Source: Planctomycetota bacterium
GTDB taxonomy: Bacteria; Planctomycetota; UBA1135; UBA2386
Assembly (NCBI GenBank): GCA_003235605.1
Contig: QJVU01000120.1
Location: forward strand, 1-5,463
Reading direction: 5' to 3'
Length of the DNA: 5,463 bases
The notes under the pieces were generated by a model that made no database searches, was not told the DNA's origin, and saw nothing but the letters and a program-made list of their open reading frames with translations. This document shows, piece after piece, positions 1-5,463 of this stretch; position 1 is the stretch's first letter; each line of letters opens with the position of its first letter. The position numbers and the translations under genes are program-made.

Positions 1-1160
1 TCTTCAACACCAACGCCGGCGCTGCCTACGACCCGGTGCGGCAAGGTGTGTGGATTGGCATGGACTGCAGCCTGGCCTGCGTGGATCCGGTCAGCTGCCG
101 CTACATCTGCGGCCCGATGGACATACCATGGGCAAAGAAGGGGCTGGGGGCGCTGTCCCTTTGCCCCGAGGGTATCGGGGGGCTGGCGTTCCACAACGCC
201 ACCAACACGCTCTACATGGTGGACAGCCGCGGCTTCGACCTCCACCAGGTGCAGACCGGCACCAACACCAATCCCACGGCCTGTTCGTTCCAGTCCGACT
301 ACTGCAGCATCGCGGCGAACTTCCCCCAGAACTTCTATCTGGGCGGCCTGGCCATCGATCAGGTGCGGCAACTGCTCTTCGTGGGCTCCCACAGGCTGTC
401 GGGCACACCAGCAGTCCACCTCTACGTGGCATCCCTGGTCAACCGGCCCGGCCTTCCGGTCGTCAAGCGACCCTGGTGCGGCAAGCTCTGCGACCTGACG
501 ATTCCGCCGGTCTGTCCCAACAGCAGCACGACGCACACCCAGATCACCGGTCTCGCCTTCGATTCCTGCCGCAGCATCCTCTATGTCACCGACTCCAGGG
601 CGACGTCGGCATACCTCTTCAGCCTGACGGGCTCTGGAACTAGCCTCACCTGTCGCCTGCAGCTGATCAAGTGCTGCGCGAGCGTCGTCAACAGCCAGGG
701 CTTCCACGGCCTGGCCGTGATGCCCGACCGCGCCACCTCATCAGGCAAGCCCTGCACGGCTGCGCCCTGCGAGGCGTGCCCGCAGATGGTGGCCGGCACC
801 CGCGGGGACCTCGCCCTCGGCAACAAGCACTTCGCATTCACCCTGGACAATGCCCCCACCAACGTGAGCGCTGCCGTTATCGGCATCGGCGTGGGCCCGT
901 GTGTGACGCCTGGTCTGAACCTGGGCTTCTGCGAGGCCATCACCATCAACCTCAGTCACCGGCCCTTGATTTTCGGGGTGCAGGTCACCGGAGGCATCGC
1001 GGCCTGCAGTGGTCATGGCGAGCTGCGGCTCCCCGTCGGACTGCAGTCCCAATTCTGCGGCCTGACCATCTCCACCCAGTGGGTGGTGGAGTGTCGAACC
1101 CGCCTGGGTGTCGGCAACGGCGTCACCAACTGCCTGGCCGCCAGCGTGACCAGCAACTGA
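1..1160 (+). CDS. Secreted Cys-rich beta-propeller-like protein, 5' end missing
   Basis: The reading frame is already open at base 3 and continues to a TGA at 1158-1160, so the true start lies upstream; the GTG at 36 is only an internal codon. I do not recognise a named gene. The visible part shows repeated units built on a G-L-A-F/I-D core followed by a hydrophobic strand such as LYVTD. They lie near bases 21 (degenerate), 177, 342, 546 and 705, a spacing of about 52-68 residues, which looks like blades of a beta-propeller. From about base 816 a separate C-terminal domain of roughly 110 residues follows, rich in Gly, Pro and short hydrophobic strands. There are 23 cysteines in the 374 residues after base 36, many in spaced pairs. 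This argues for an exported, disulfide-bonded protein. The signal peptide would be outside the window. Function is unknown; a cell-surface or extracellular structural or binding role is inference. It could instead be an NHL/SMP-30-like fold. The coding call itself is firm. Confidence 0.85.
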   Translation, partial: FNTNAGAAYDPVRQGVWIGMDCSLACVDPVSCRYICGPMDIPWAKKGLGALSLCPEGIGGLAFHNATNTLYMVDSRGFDLHQVQTGTNTNPTACSFQSDYCSIAANFPQNFYLGGLAIDQVRQLLFVGSHRLSGTPAVHLYVASLVNRPGLPVVKRPWCGKLCDLTIPPVCPNSSTTHTQITGLAFDSCRSILYVTDSRATSAYLFSLTGSGTSLTCRLQLIKCCASVVNSQGFHGLAVMPDRATSSGKPCTAAPCEACPQMVAGTRGDLALGNKHFAFTLDNAPTNVSAAVIGIGVGPCVTPGLNLGFCEAITINLSHRPLIFGVQVTGGIAACSGHGELRLPVGLQSQFCGLTISTQWVVECRTRLGVGNGVTNCLAASVTSN

Positions 1161-1166
1161 GCCAAG

Positions 1167-1179
1167 GGCGGTCACCGCC
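1167..1179. terminator. Short GC palindrome between convergent stop codons, possible bidirectional terminator
   Basis: GGCGGT-C-ACCGCC is a perfect odd palindrome that straddles the 11-base gap and the stop codon of the minus-strand gene (TCA on the plus strand at 1172-1174). In RNA from either strand it could form a 5-bp GC-rich stem with a 3-base loop. There is no T-run on either side, so a classical intrinsic terminator is not demonstrated. It is the only dyad I see at this convergent junction. Confidence 0.25.
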
Positions 1180-3127
1180 AGATCCGGTTGTTCACGTGGA
1201 GGGCCCGCTTCCACTTGTAGAAGTGGAAGTACTCGTCCTGGGTGAGGACCGGCGAGGTCGCATCGAAGGCCACGCCGGTCGGGCGGTTCTTGACGTCGTC
1301 CAGGGTGAAGTTCACCGGCGTAGGCCTGCCATCGACCACCTGGTAGATCCAGAACAGGTACTCATGCATGCCGAGCAACTCCGGGAACTGCCTGCGCCCT
1401 TCGAAGACGCTGTGTCCTTCGAAGTGGTTGCGCACGTTCAGGCCCAACATGTGGAGGATCGTGGGAGCCAGGTCGATCTGTGCAGACACCACGTGGGAGC
1501 GCCCCCTCATTTCGTACATCGGGTTGTAGATGCCGCACAGGATCCGGTCGTAGTAGCGGCCGGTGATATCCTCGTCCGGCCGTACGTCCGCGTGCTCTTT
1601 GCCCGGGAACATGGCATGGTCGGCTAGCACGATGACCATGGTGTTGTAGGCGTAGGGGGACGCCTTGAAGTAGCTCCAGAATGTGCCAAAGGCATGGTCG
1701 GCCGTGTGCACGGCGTTGAGCAGCTCGTTGCTGCCGTCCCGGTATGGCACCGTGTCCGAATCGGAGACGAAGGGTGCGTGGGAGTCCACGGTGGCGGTGG
1801 ACAACAGGAACGGCGCCTTGTGCTTGCCTGACTGCAGTCGCCTGACGAGGAAACGAAACAGCTGATGGTCGGAGTATCCCCAGTGCATGGCCCGCTCCTG
1901 CAGCTCCTCCCACAGCGCAGTCTCGTCCAGAACCTCTTCGAAGCCCAGCCGCTGCATTGCCTCACCGGTGCGCACGAAGTTGTTGCTCAGCGTGTGGACG
2001 TGCGTGGTGTGGTAGCCGTGTTCGCGCAGGATGTGCGGGAGGCAACGCAGCCGTGTCTTGCCATGCCCACTCTCTGGCAGCCACCACGTCCGGGTATTCG
2101 TGACGGGCAGGTAGGAACAGTAGCTGCAGGTGAGGGCCGTCACCGTCGGCGTGGAAGAGTTGAAGAACCCCCGGATCAGATGCGATCTGACCGCGAAGTC
2201 CTCCAGGTTCGGTGTCAACCCGGGAAAGCGAGAGCTGTCATAGACCGATGTCAGTGCCGCCGAGAAGGACTCCAGGAAGATGACGATGATGGATGGTTGG
2301 GGAATGAAGTGCTTCGACCGGGGGAACGGCATCGGTTCCCGAAACACGCGATGCTTGAGCAGCGGGTAGTCCCTGTCGACGTCATAGTCGAGACCGAAGC
2401 GCGTGAGCTTCTGTCGCACCACCGGGTCGAGGAGCGGCACGGGAGGACTGGTGTCCGGAGCCTGGCCGGCTGCCCTGAGCTCCAGGTACACGAGCGGGAT
2501 GGCGACCTCCGGTGCTGCCGGCAGCAGCGCGATCTTGTGCCGTGTCGATGGGCTGCAGCCAACGATCAGGAGTGGCAGCAGGCCCGACAGGAGGCCGGAC
2601 AGGCCAGCCAGGACCACGGCCGCGGTGATCGGCGTCCGCAGGCACAGCAGGCCCGATCCCAGGGACCGGCTGCGTCCGTGTCGCGCCAGCGGCAGCAGCG
2701 GCCAGAGGCAAAGCAGTGCCAGCGCTCCGCCGACACACATGTAGAGGGTCACGTGGCTGTCGAGGCTCATGCCGAGGGCATTGCCCTGGGCGTGCTCGAG
2801 GGCGATCAGATCGATGTGACAGCCCGAGTAGTAGAAGTAGCCATAGTCCGAGAGCCGCGCGATGCAGACCCAAGCGAACAGCAGGACAACCAGGGCCCGT
2901 GTCCACAGACGCCCGGCCAGAAACCCCAGCACGACAGGCAATGCGACCGCAACATCGATCCAGATCCACCCCACGAGTCGGCCGCCGACGGCCAATGCGG
3001 ACGCTTCCTGCAGGGATACGAGGGGCACGAAGGAAACTCGCCACAGGAAGCAAGCTGGCAGGAACATCCCAAAGAACAGCCACGTGGGCCGGCGCAGGAT
3101 CCTGCCGTCGTCCGCCAGTCTGGACAC
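1172..3127 (-). CDS. Membrane-anchored LTA-synthase/OpgB-like sulfatase-fold transferase
   Basis: This 651-residue protein has the layout of the LTA synthase / phosphoglycerol transferase family of the alkaline phosphatase superfamily. About five hydrophobic segments come first (roughly residues 15-38, 50-71, 74-91, 124-147 and 166-191), then a linker, then an extracytoplasmic catalytic domain from about residue 277. Expected metal and catalytic residues are visible: E286 in the IVIFLESF strand, a Thr nucleophile most likely T328 in STPTVTAL (T326 is the alternative), H450 in VDSHAPF, and D503-H504 in LADH. The segment IDLAPTILHMLGL (551-563) is the typical late sulfatase motif. The C/S-x-P-x-R signature of true sulfatases is not complete (Val replaces Arg), which favours transfer of a phosphoglycerol- or phosphoethanolamine-type group to a glycan or lipid over sulfate ester hydrolysis. 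Acceptor and donor cannot be read from the sequence. The start is a GTG; the codon three triplets upstream is a TAG stop, and an AGGA lies 7 bases before the GTG. An in-frame ATG at codon 21 would cut the first membrane segment. The gene is transcribed divergently from the acyl-CoA synthetase. Confidence 0.9.
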   Translation of the reverse strand: MSRLADDGRILRRPTWLFFGMFLPACFLWRVSFVPLVSLQEASALAVGGRLVGWIWIDVAVALPVVLGFLAGRLWTRALVVLLFAWVCIARLSDYGYFYYSGCHIDLIALEHAQGNALGMSLDSHVTLYMCVGGALALLCLWPLLPLARHGRSRSLGSGLLCLRTPITAAVVLAGLSGLLSGLLPLLIVGCSPSTRHKIALLPAAPEVAIPLVYLELRAAGQAPDTSPPVPLLDPVVRQKLTRFGLDYDVDRDYPLLKHRVFREPMPFPRSKHFIPQPSIIVIFLESFSAALTSVYDSSRFPGLTPNLEDFAVRSHLIRGFFNSSTPTVTALTCSYCSYLPVTNTRTWWLPESGHGKTRLRCLPHILREHGYHTTHVHTLSNNFVRTGEAMQRLGFEEVLDETALWEELQERAMHWGYSDHQLFRFLVRRLQSGKHKAPFLLSTATVDSHAPFVSDSDTVPYRDGSNELLNAVHTADHAFGTFWSYFKASPYAYNTMVIVLADHAMFPGKEHADVRPDEDITGRYYDRILCGIYNPMYEMRGRSHVVSAQIDLAPTILHMLGLNVRNHFEGHSVFEGRRQFPELLGMHEYLFWIYQVVDGRPTPVNFTLDDVKNRPTGVAFDATSPVLTQDEYFHFYKWKRALHVNNRIWR

Positions 3128-3134
3128 CCCAACA

Positions 3135-3138
3135 TCCT
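3135..3138 (-). promoter_or_regulatory. Ribosome binding site deciding the GTG start of the sulfatase-fold gene
   Basis: On the minus strand AGGA lies 7 bases before the GTG at 3127-3125. An in-frame TAG overlaps it at 3139-3137, so no longer in-frame N-terminus is possible. Site and stop together fix the GTG as the most upstream and probable start. Confidence 0.55.
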
Positions 3139-3174
3139 AGCTGACCCACGGGGGCTTTGCGCGGCGCGCGCGAC

Positions 3175-3204
3175 TTGCCTGCCGACGAGCGCAGCCTGTA
3201 GTCT
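3175..3204 (+). promoter_or_regulatory. Weak sigma-70-like promoter candidate before the acyl-CoA synthetase
   Basis: TTGCCT (3175-3180) and TAGTCT (3199-3204) are separated by 18 bases and match only the most conserved positions of the -35 and -10 consensus. It sits in the right place for the plus-strand gene, with a leader of about 35 bases. In such GC-rich DNA matches of this quality arise by chance, so this is a suggestion only. I see no better candidate for either divergent gene. Confidence 0.18.
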
Positions 3205-3211
3205 TGGCTGC
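3191..3211. promoter_or_regulatory. Inverted repeat GCAGCC-N9-GGCTGC in the divergent intergenic region
   Basis: Perfect 6-bp arms at 3191-3196 and 3206-3211 flank a 9-base centre. The second arm also overlaps a near-perfect 9-base direct repeat (CTGTAGTCT at 3196-3204, CTGCAGTCT at 3208-3216, 12-base period). The element overlaps the weak -10 candidate of the acyl-CoA synthetase. A transcription factor operator, for instance for a TetR- or GntR-type regulator of fatty-acid genes, is one reading; a leader hairpin is another. No regulator gene is in the window. Confidence 0.3.
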
Positions 3212-3234
3212 AGTCTCGCCCCAACATGCAAGTC

Positions 3235-3240
3235 AAGGAG
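3235..3240 (+). promoter_or_regulatory. Ribosome binding site that sets the acyl-CoA synthetase start at 3247
   Basis: AAGGAG is followed by a 6-base spacer and the ATG at 3247. The alternative ATG at 3226 would place this site inside the coding region and has no purine-rich tract in front of it. The choice agrees with the N-terminus expected for AlkK-type enzymes, which begin with a short leader ending in Met-Met before the first helix. Confidence 0.8.
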
Positions 3241-3246
3241 CCCTCC

Positions 3247-4863
3247 ATGCGTGGACGGATGATGCAGCTGCCCCTCCTCATCTCCTCCCTCATCGAACAC
3301 GCGGGCAGGGTCCACGGAAACCAGGAGGTTGTGAGCCGCACGATTGAAGGCCCTGTCCATCGCTGCACCTGGCGCGACGTGCAGACACGCTCCAAGCAGC
3401 TCGCAGGGGCACTCGAAGCTCGAGGCATCACTCTGGGCGACCGTCTCGGCACCCTCGCCTGGAACTCCCACCGGCACATCGAGATCTACTACGGCACCTC
3501 GGGCATGGGCACGGTCTGCCACACGGTGAACCCCCGGCTTCATCCCTCACAGCTCGCTTACATCGTCAACCACGCCGCTGACCGGATCCTCTTCCTGGAT
3601 CCTTCTCTCGTGCCGCTCATCGAGAGCGTGGTGGACCAGCTGCAGTCCGTGGAGACCTTCGTGGTGCTCTGTGACGGGGACCACCTCCCGGACACGAAAC
3701 TGCCGGGCGTTGTCGCGTACGAGGACCTTCTCACCGAGCACGATGGGGACTACGCGTGGCCGACGCTGGACGAGGGCACGGCAGCTGCGCTCTGCTACAC
3801 GTCCGGAACGACCGGCAACCCGAAGGGCGTCCTCTACAGCCACCGATCCACGGTGCTTCACGCCTATGGCATCGTGCAACCGGACGTCTTCAACCTGGGA
3901 CGGGGCACCGTGGTCCTCGCGATGGTGCCCCTGTTCCACGCCTCGGCGTGGGGTCTTCCCTATGCCAGCGCAGCTGCCGGCTCGAAGATCGTCCTTCCGG
4001 GGCCATCCTTGGACCCGGAGGGTCTGACCGAGCTGTTCTGGCAGGAGGGCGTGACGAGCTGTGGGGCGGTGCCGTCAGCCTTCGTTCCGTTGCTCCAACA
4101 CTGGCGGGAGACGGGTAGACGCAAGCCCCCTGCGCTCGAGATGGCCCTCATCGGCGGGGCGGCGCCGGCTCGCTCCCTCATCGAGGCCCTCGAGGGGGAG
4201 TTCGACATCCTGTGCCGGCACTCTTGGGGCATGACCGAAACAAGCCCCCTCGGATCGACCAACGTGCTCACGGCCGAACAGCGTTCCGAGCCCGTCCACC
4301 TGCGCTCGCTACATCACATCAAACAAGGCCGGCCGCCCTTCGGCGTGGAGCTTCGCATCGTGGACGAGCACGGCAAGGTCCTGCCCAACGATGGCCTGGC
4401 CTTGGGCGAGCTCCAGGTCCGCGGTCCGTGGGTCGTGGATGGCTACTATGCAAGCGAAGACCACACGCTCACCACAGACGGGTGGTTTCCGACAGGCGAC
4501 CTTGCCACCCTGGATGACGAGTGTTGCATACAGATCACCGACCGCACGAAAGATCTCATCAAGTCGGGAGGCGAGTGGATCAGCTCCATCGACGTGGAGA
4601 ACAAGGCAATGGGCCACCCAGGCATCACGATGGCGGCGGTCATCGGTGTTCCGCACGAGAAGTGGGGTGAGAGACCGATCCTGATCGCGGTGCCTGCCAC
4701 CGACCCGCCTCCCACCCGGGAGAGCGTGCTGGAACATCTGCAGAGCTCCCTGGCCGCGTGGCAGCTCCCGGACGAGGTCATCTTCGTCGACGCGCTCCCG
4801 ATGGGCCCCACGGGCAAGGTTCGGAAGTCGCAGCTCAGGGAGACGTATGCCAAGGAACGCTGA
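3247..4863 (+). CDS. AlkK/DmdB-like AMP-forming acyl-CoA synthetase
   Basis: This 538-residue enzyme of the ANL adenylating superfamily would convert a carboxylic acid, ATP and CoA to acyl-CoA, AMP and pyrophosphate in the cytosol. Numbered from the ATG at 3247, the P-loop [11 protein letters not shown] is at 184-194, WGMTE at 327-331, GWFPTGD at 412-418, [15 protein letters not shown] at 432-446, and PTGKVRK at 521-527 with catalytic Lys at 524. Length and whole-protein pattern, including [20 protein letters not shown] and the GRPPFGVEL region, fit the medium-chain AlkK / 3-methylmercaptopropionyl-CoA ligase DmdB branch, usually about 540 residues. Substrate cannot be told from sequence alone; a medium- or long-chain fatty acid is the default, and a DMSP-derived acid is possible in a marine organism. 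An ATG at 3226 in frame would add 7 residues but lacks a ribosome binding site. One oddity is Cys-Cys at 426-427, where relatives commonly carry Gly-Tyr/Phe in the loop before DRTKD. All core catalytic motifs are intact. Confidence 0.95.
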   Translation: MRGRMMQLPLLISSLIEHAGRVHGNQEVVSRTIEGPVHRCTWRDVQTRSKQLAGALEARGITLGDRLGTLAWNSHRHIEIYYGTSGMGTVCHTVNPRLHPSQLAYIVNHAADRILFLDPSLVPLIESVVDQLQSVETFVVLCDGDHLPDTKLPGVVAYEDLLTEHDGDYAWPTLDEGTAAALCYTSGTTGNPKGVLYSHRSTVLHAYGIVQPDVFNLGRGTVVLAMVPLFHASAWGLPYASAAAGSKIVLPGPSLDPEGLTELFWQEGVTSCGAVPSAFVPLLQHWRETGRRKPPALEMALIGGAAPARSLIEALEGEFDILCRHSWGMTETSPLGSTNVLTAEQRSEPVHLRSLHHIKQGRPPFGVELRIVDEHGKVLPNDGLALGELQVRGPWVVDGYYASEDHTLTTDGWFPTGDLATLDDECCIQITDRTKDLIKSGGEWISSIDVENKAMGHPGITMAAVIGVPHEKWGERPILIAVPATDPPPTRESVLEHLQSSLAAWQLPDEVIFVDALPMGPTGKVRKSQLRETYAKER

Positions 4864-4877
4864 CCCCACCCGGTCAG
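4860..4877 (+). terminator. Small hairpin overlapping the acyl-CoA synthetase stop codon
   Basis: CTGACC (4860-4865) and GGTCAG (4872-4877) are perfect 6-bp arms around a 6-base loop, and the TGA stop lies within the first arm. Only a short TCT follows rather than a T-tract, so intrinsic termination is uncertain. It is the only stem I see right at the gene end. Confidence 0.25.
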
Positions 4878-5039
4878 TCTGCGGAGCCGGCGAGGAGCCG
4901 TAAGTGCAGTTCCTGCTCCACACTATGCCAAGGGATCTGCCGTGGCGTCCGGCCCTGGGCGCGGCCCGCCCCTGATTCCGGCTGTCCTCCCCTTCAGGTC
5001 CGTCCCGGCGCCGACCGAACGGTGCCATGGGACGTTCGC

Positions 5040-5067
5040 CTGGAACGCTCCGGGATGCGCATTCCAG
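5040..5067 (+). promoter_or_regulatory. Imperfect hairpin in the leader of the barrel-protein gene
   Basis: Arms CTGGAACGC (5040-5048) and GCATTCCAG (5059-5067) pair at 8 of 9 positions, with one C-A mismatch, around a 10-base loop. The element ends 6 bases before the GGAGGA ribosome binding site at 5074, so as RNA it could stabilise the leader or affect ribosome access; as DNA it could be an operator. No function is shown. The rest of the 4878-5083 gap holds other short GC-rich dyads such as CGGCGCCG at 5006-5013 but no convincing promoter and no supported small gene. Confidence 0.35.
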
Positions 5068-5073
5068 AACCAT

Positions 5074-5079
5074 GGAGGA
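5074..5079 (+). promoter_or_regulatory. Strong ribosome binding site for the barrel-protein gene
   Basis: GGAGGA lies 4 bases before the ATG at 5084. A second in-frame ATG at 5072 immediately precedes it but would place this site inside the coding region and lacks its own upstream site. The start at 5084 is therefore preferred; the longer form would add only four residues. Confidence 0.75.
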
Positions 5080-5083
5080 AACG

Positions 5084-5463
5084 ATGGGCGCGAGAAACAA
5101 GGGAGCTGCAATCGCCGTGGTGGCCGTTGTGGCGGTGTGGATGCTGGCGCAGGGCGCGTCGGCTCAGGAGAGCTACCAGTTCGAAGTAACGGGCGGCTAC
5201 ACGTGGTTCGAGAGCGACACCAATCCTGACGTCGAATTCAACGAGGCCCTGGTCGAGGGCACGTACAACTTCAAGCCGGTCATGCTGAAGGACCACCCAT
5301 GGAACGAGGCCGCCTTCCTCGAGCACAGCATGCAGGCGATGCTCAATCTGAGCTACTCCGAGTTCGAAGTCGGCAGCGCCGATGCGGACGGCCTGGTGTA
5401 CGGGGCCGGTTTCCGCTACGCAGAAGAGGATTCACCCATCGCCGCCGAGGTCCGTTACCGCAC
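5084..5463 (+). CDS. Signal-peptide-bearing putative porin / outer-membrane beta-barrel protein, 3' end missing
   Basis: The frame runs open from the ATG at 5084 to the window end (126 full codons plus two bases). The first 27 residues form a typical Sec signal peptide: Arg4 and Lys6, a hydrophobic core from about 8 to 22, and a likely cleavage after ASA (25-27) before QES. The mature part begins with YQFEVTGGYTWFESD, followed by alternating aromatic and polar strands (GTYNF, MLNLSYSEFEV, VYGAGFRYAEE) separated by acidic turns, the pattern of antiparallel strands in an outer-membrane barrel. The segment HPWNEAAFLEHS resembles a loop I associate with a proteobacterial family annotated as putative porin. 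The role is inferred: passive uptake or an envelope-structural barrel. It follows the acyl-CoA synthetase on the same strand after 220 bases with its own strong ribosome binding site and a leader hairpin, so it may be a separate transcript. A periplasmic beta-rich protein cannot be excluded without the C-terminus. Confidence 0.8.
   Translation, partial: MGARNKGAAIAVVAVVAVWMLAQGASAQESYQFEVTGGYTWFESDTNPDVEFNEALVEGTYNFKPVMLKDHPWNEAAFLEHSMQAMLNLSYSEFEVGSADADGLVYGAGFRYAEEDSPIAAEVRYR

Noticed and set aside
204..275. Recurrent short ACCAACAC-like words in the first gene considered as a DNA repeat.
   Set aside because: They are explained by repeated Thr-Asn codons in the coding frame and show no regular spacing.
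671..1627. A 318-codon plus-strand frame crossing the convergent junction.
   Set aside because: It overlaps two supported genes in other frames and its translation is Arg/His/Pro-rich with no recognisable domain.
1865..3262. A long open frame on the plus strand opposite the sulfatase-fold gene (465 codons).
   Set aside because: It mirrors the coding strand of a clear gene in GC-rich DNA. Its product is rich in Arg, Gln and Gly with no domain pattern, membrane segment or ribosome binding site that I can see.
2382..3479. A 365-codon minus-strand frame spanning the sulfatase-fold gene start, the intergenic region and the synthetase start.
   Set aside because: It crosses two well-supported gene starts and the control region. 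Its product is compositionally biased, as expected for a shadow frame.
4951..4970. GC-rich dyads (GGGC-GCG-GCCC and an overlapping GCCC-T-GGGC) considered as a terminator for the synthetase.
   Set aside because: Stems are only 4 bp, mutually exclusive, and no T-run follows. Such dyads are expected often at this base composition.
4925..4975. A 16-residue frame starting at an ATG in the gap after the synthetase.
   Set aside because: There is no ribosome binding site in front of it, and it is very short and Pro/Arg-rich, as expected by chance in GC-rich DNA.
4309..5100. A 263-codon minus-strand frame running through the 3' end of the acyl-CoA synthetase and the following gap.
   Set aside because: Most of it is antisense to conserved synthetase motifs. 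The translation is Arg-rich and low in structure, and it overlaps the leader and start of the barrel-protein gene.

Overview
The window reads as a chromosomal segment of a GC-rich Gram-negative-type bacterium. It holds four protein-coding genes, two of them cut by the window edges, packed with short intergenic gaps. Three observations suggest a Gram-negative cell: a secreted Cys-rich propeller-like protein, a putative outer-membrane beta-barrel protein with a classical signal peptide, and a membrane-anchored phosphoglycerol-transferase-type enzyme. The Cys-rich protein, with its short Gly/Pro/Cys-patterned C-terminal domain, resembles secreted proteins I associate with marine Planctomycetota. 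That placement is an impression from style, not a proof, and other environmental lineages such as Myxococcota or uncultured proteobacterial groups are possible. Three of the starts have good Shine-Dalgarno sequences.

Layout. Bases 1-1160 (+) are the 3' part of the secreted propeller-like gene. It converges with a 651-residue LTA-synthase/OpgB-like sulfatase-fold membrane enzyme at 1172-3127 (-), with only 11 bases between the two stop codons. A 119-base divergent region (3128-3246) separates that gene from an AlkK/DmdB-like acyl-CoA synthetase at 3247-4863 (+). This region contains a 6-bp inverted repeat and only a weak promoter candidate. A 220-base gap follows (4864-5083). It has a weak hairpin at the synthetase stop codon and a stronger imperfect hairpin just upstream of the next ribosome binding site, and otherwise no small gene or convincing promoter that I can see. 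From 5084 to the window end runs the N-terminal part of a signal-peptide-bearing, probably outer-membrane beta-barrel protein.

How they fit together. The genes do not form one obvious pathway. The two envelope proteins and the membrane transferase concern the cell surface. The acyl-CoA synthetase activates a carboxylic acid for catabolism or lipid synthesis. A link between the downstream barrel protein (uptake) and the synthetase (activation) is conceivable from gene order and orientation, but the 220-base gap and the leader hairpin suggest separate control. I found no mobile element, CRISPR array, tRNA or rRNA, and no clear evidence for a previously undescribed multi-gene system. The best leads are the Cys-rich secreted protein, the inverted repeats in the two 5' regions, and the synthetase start correction.
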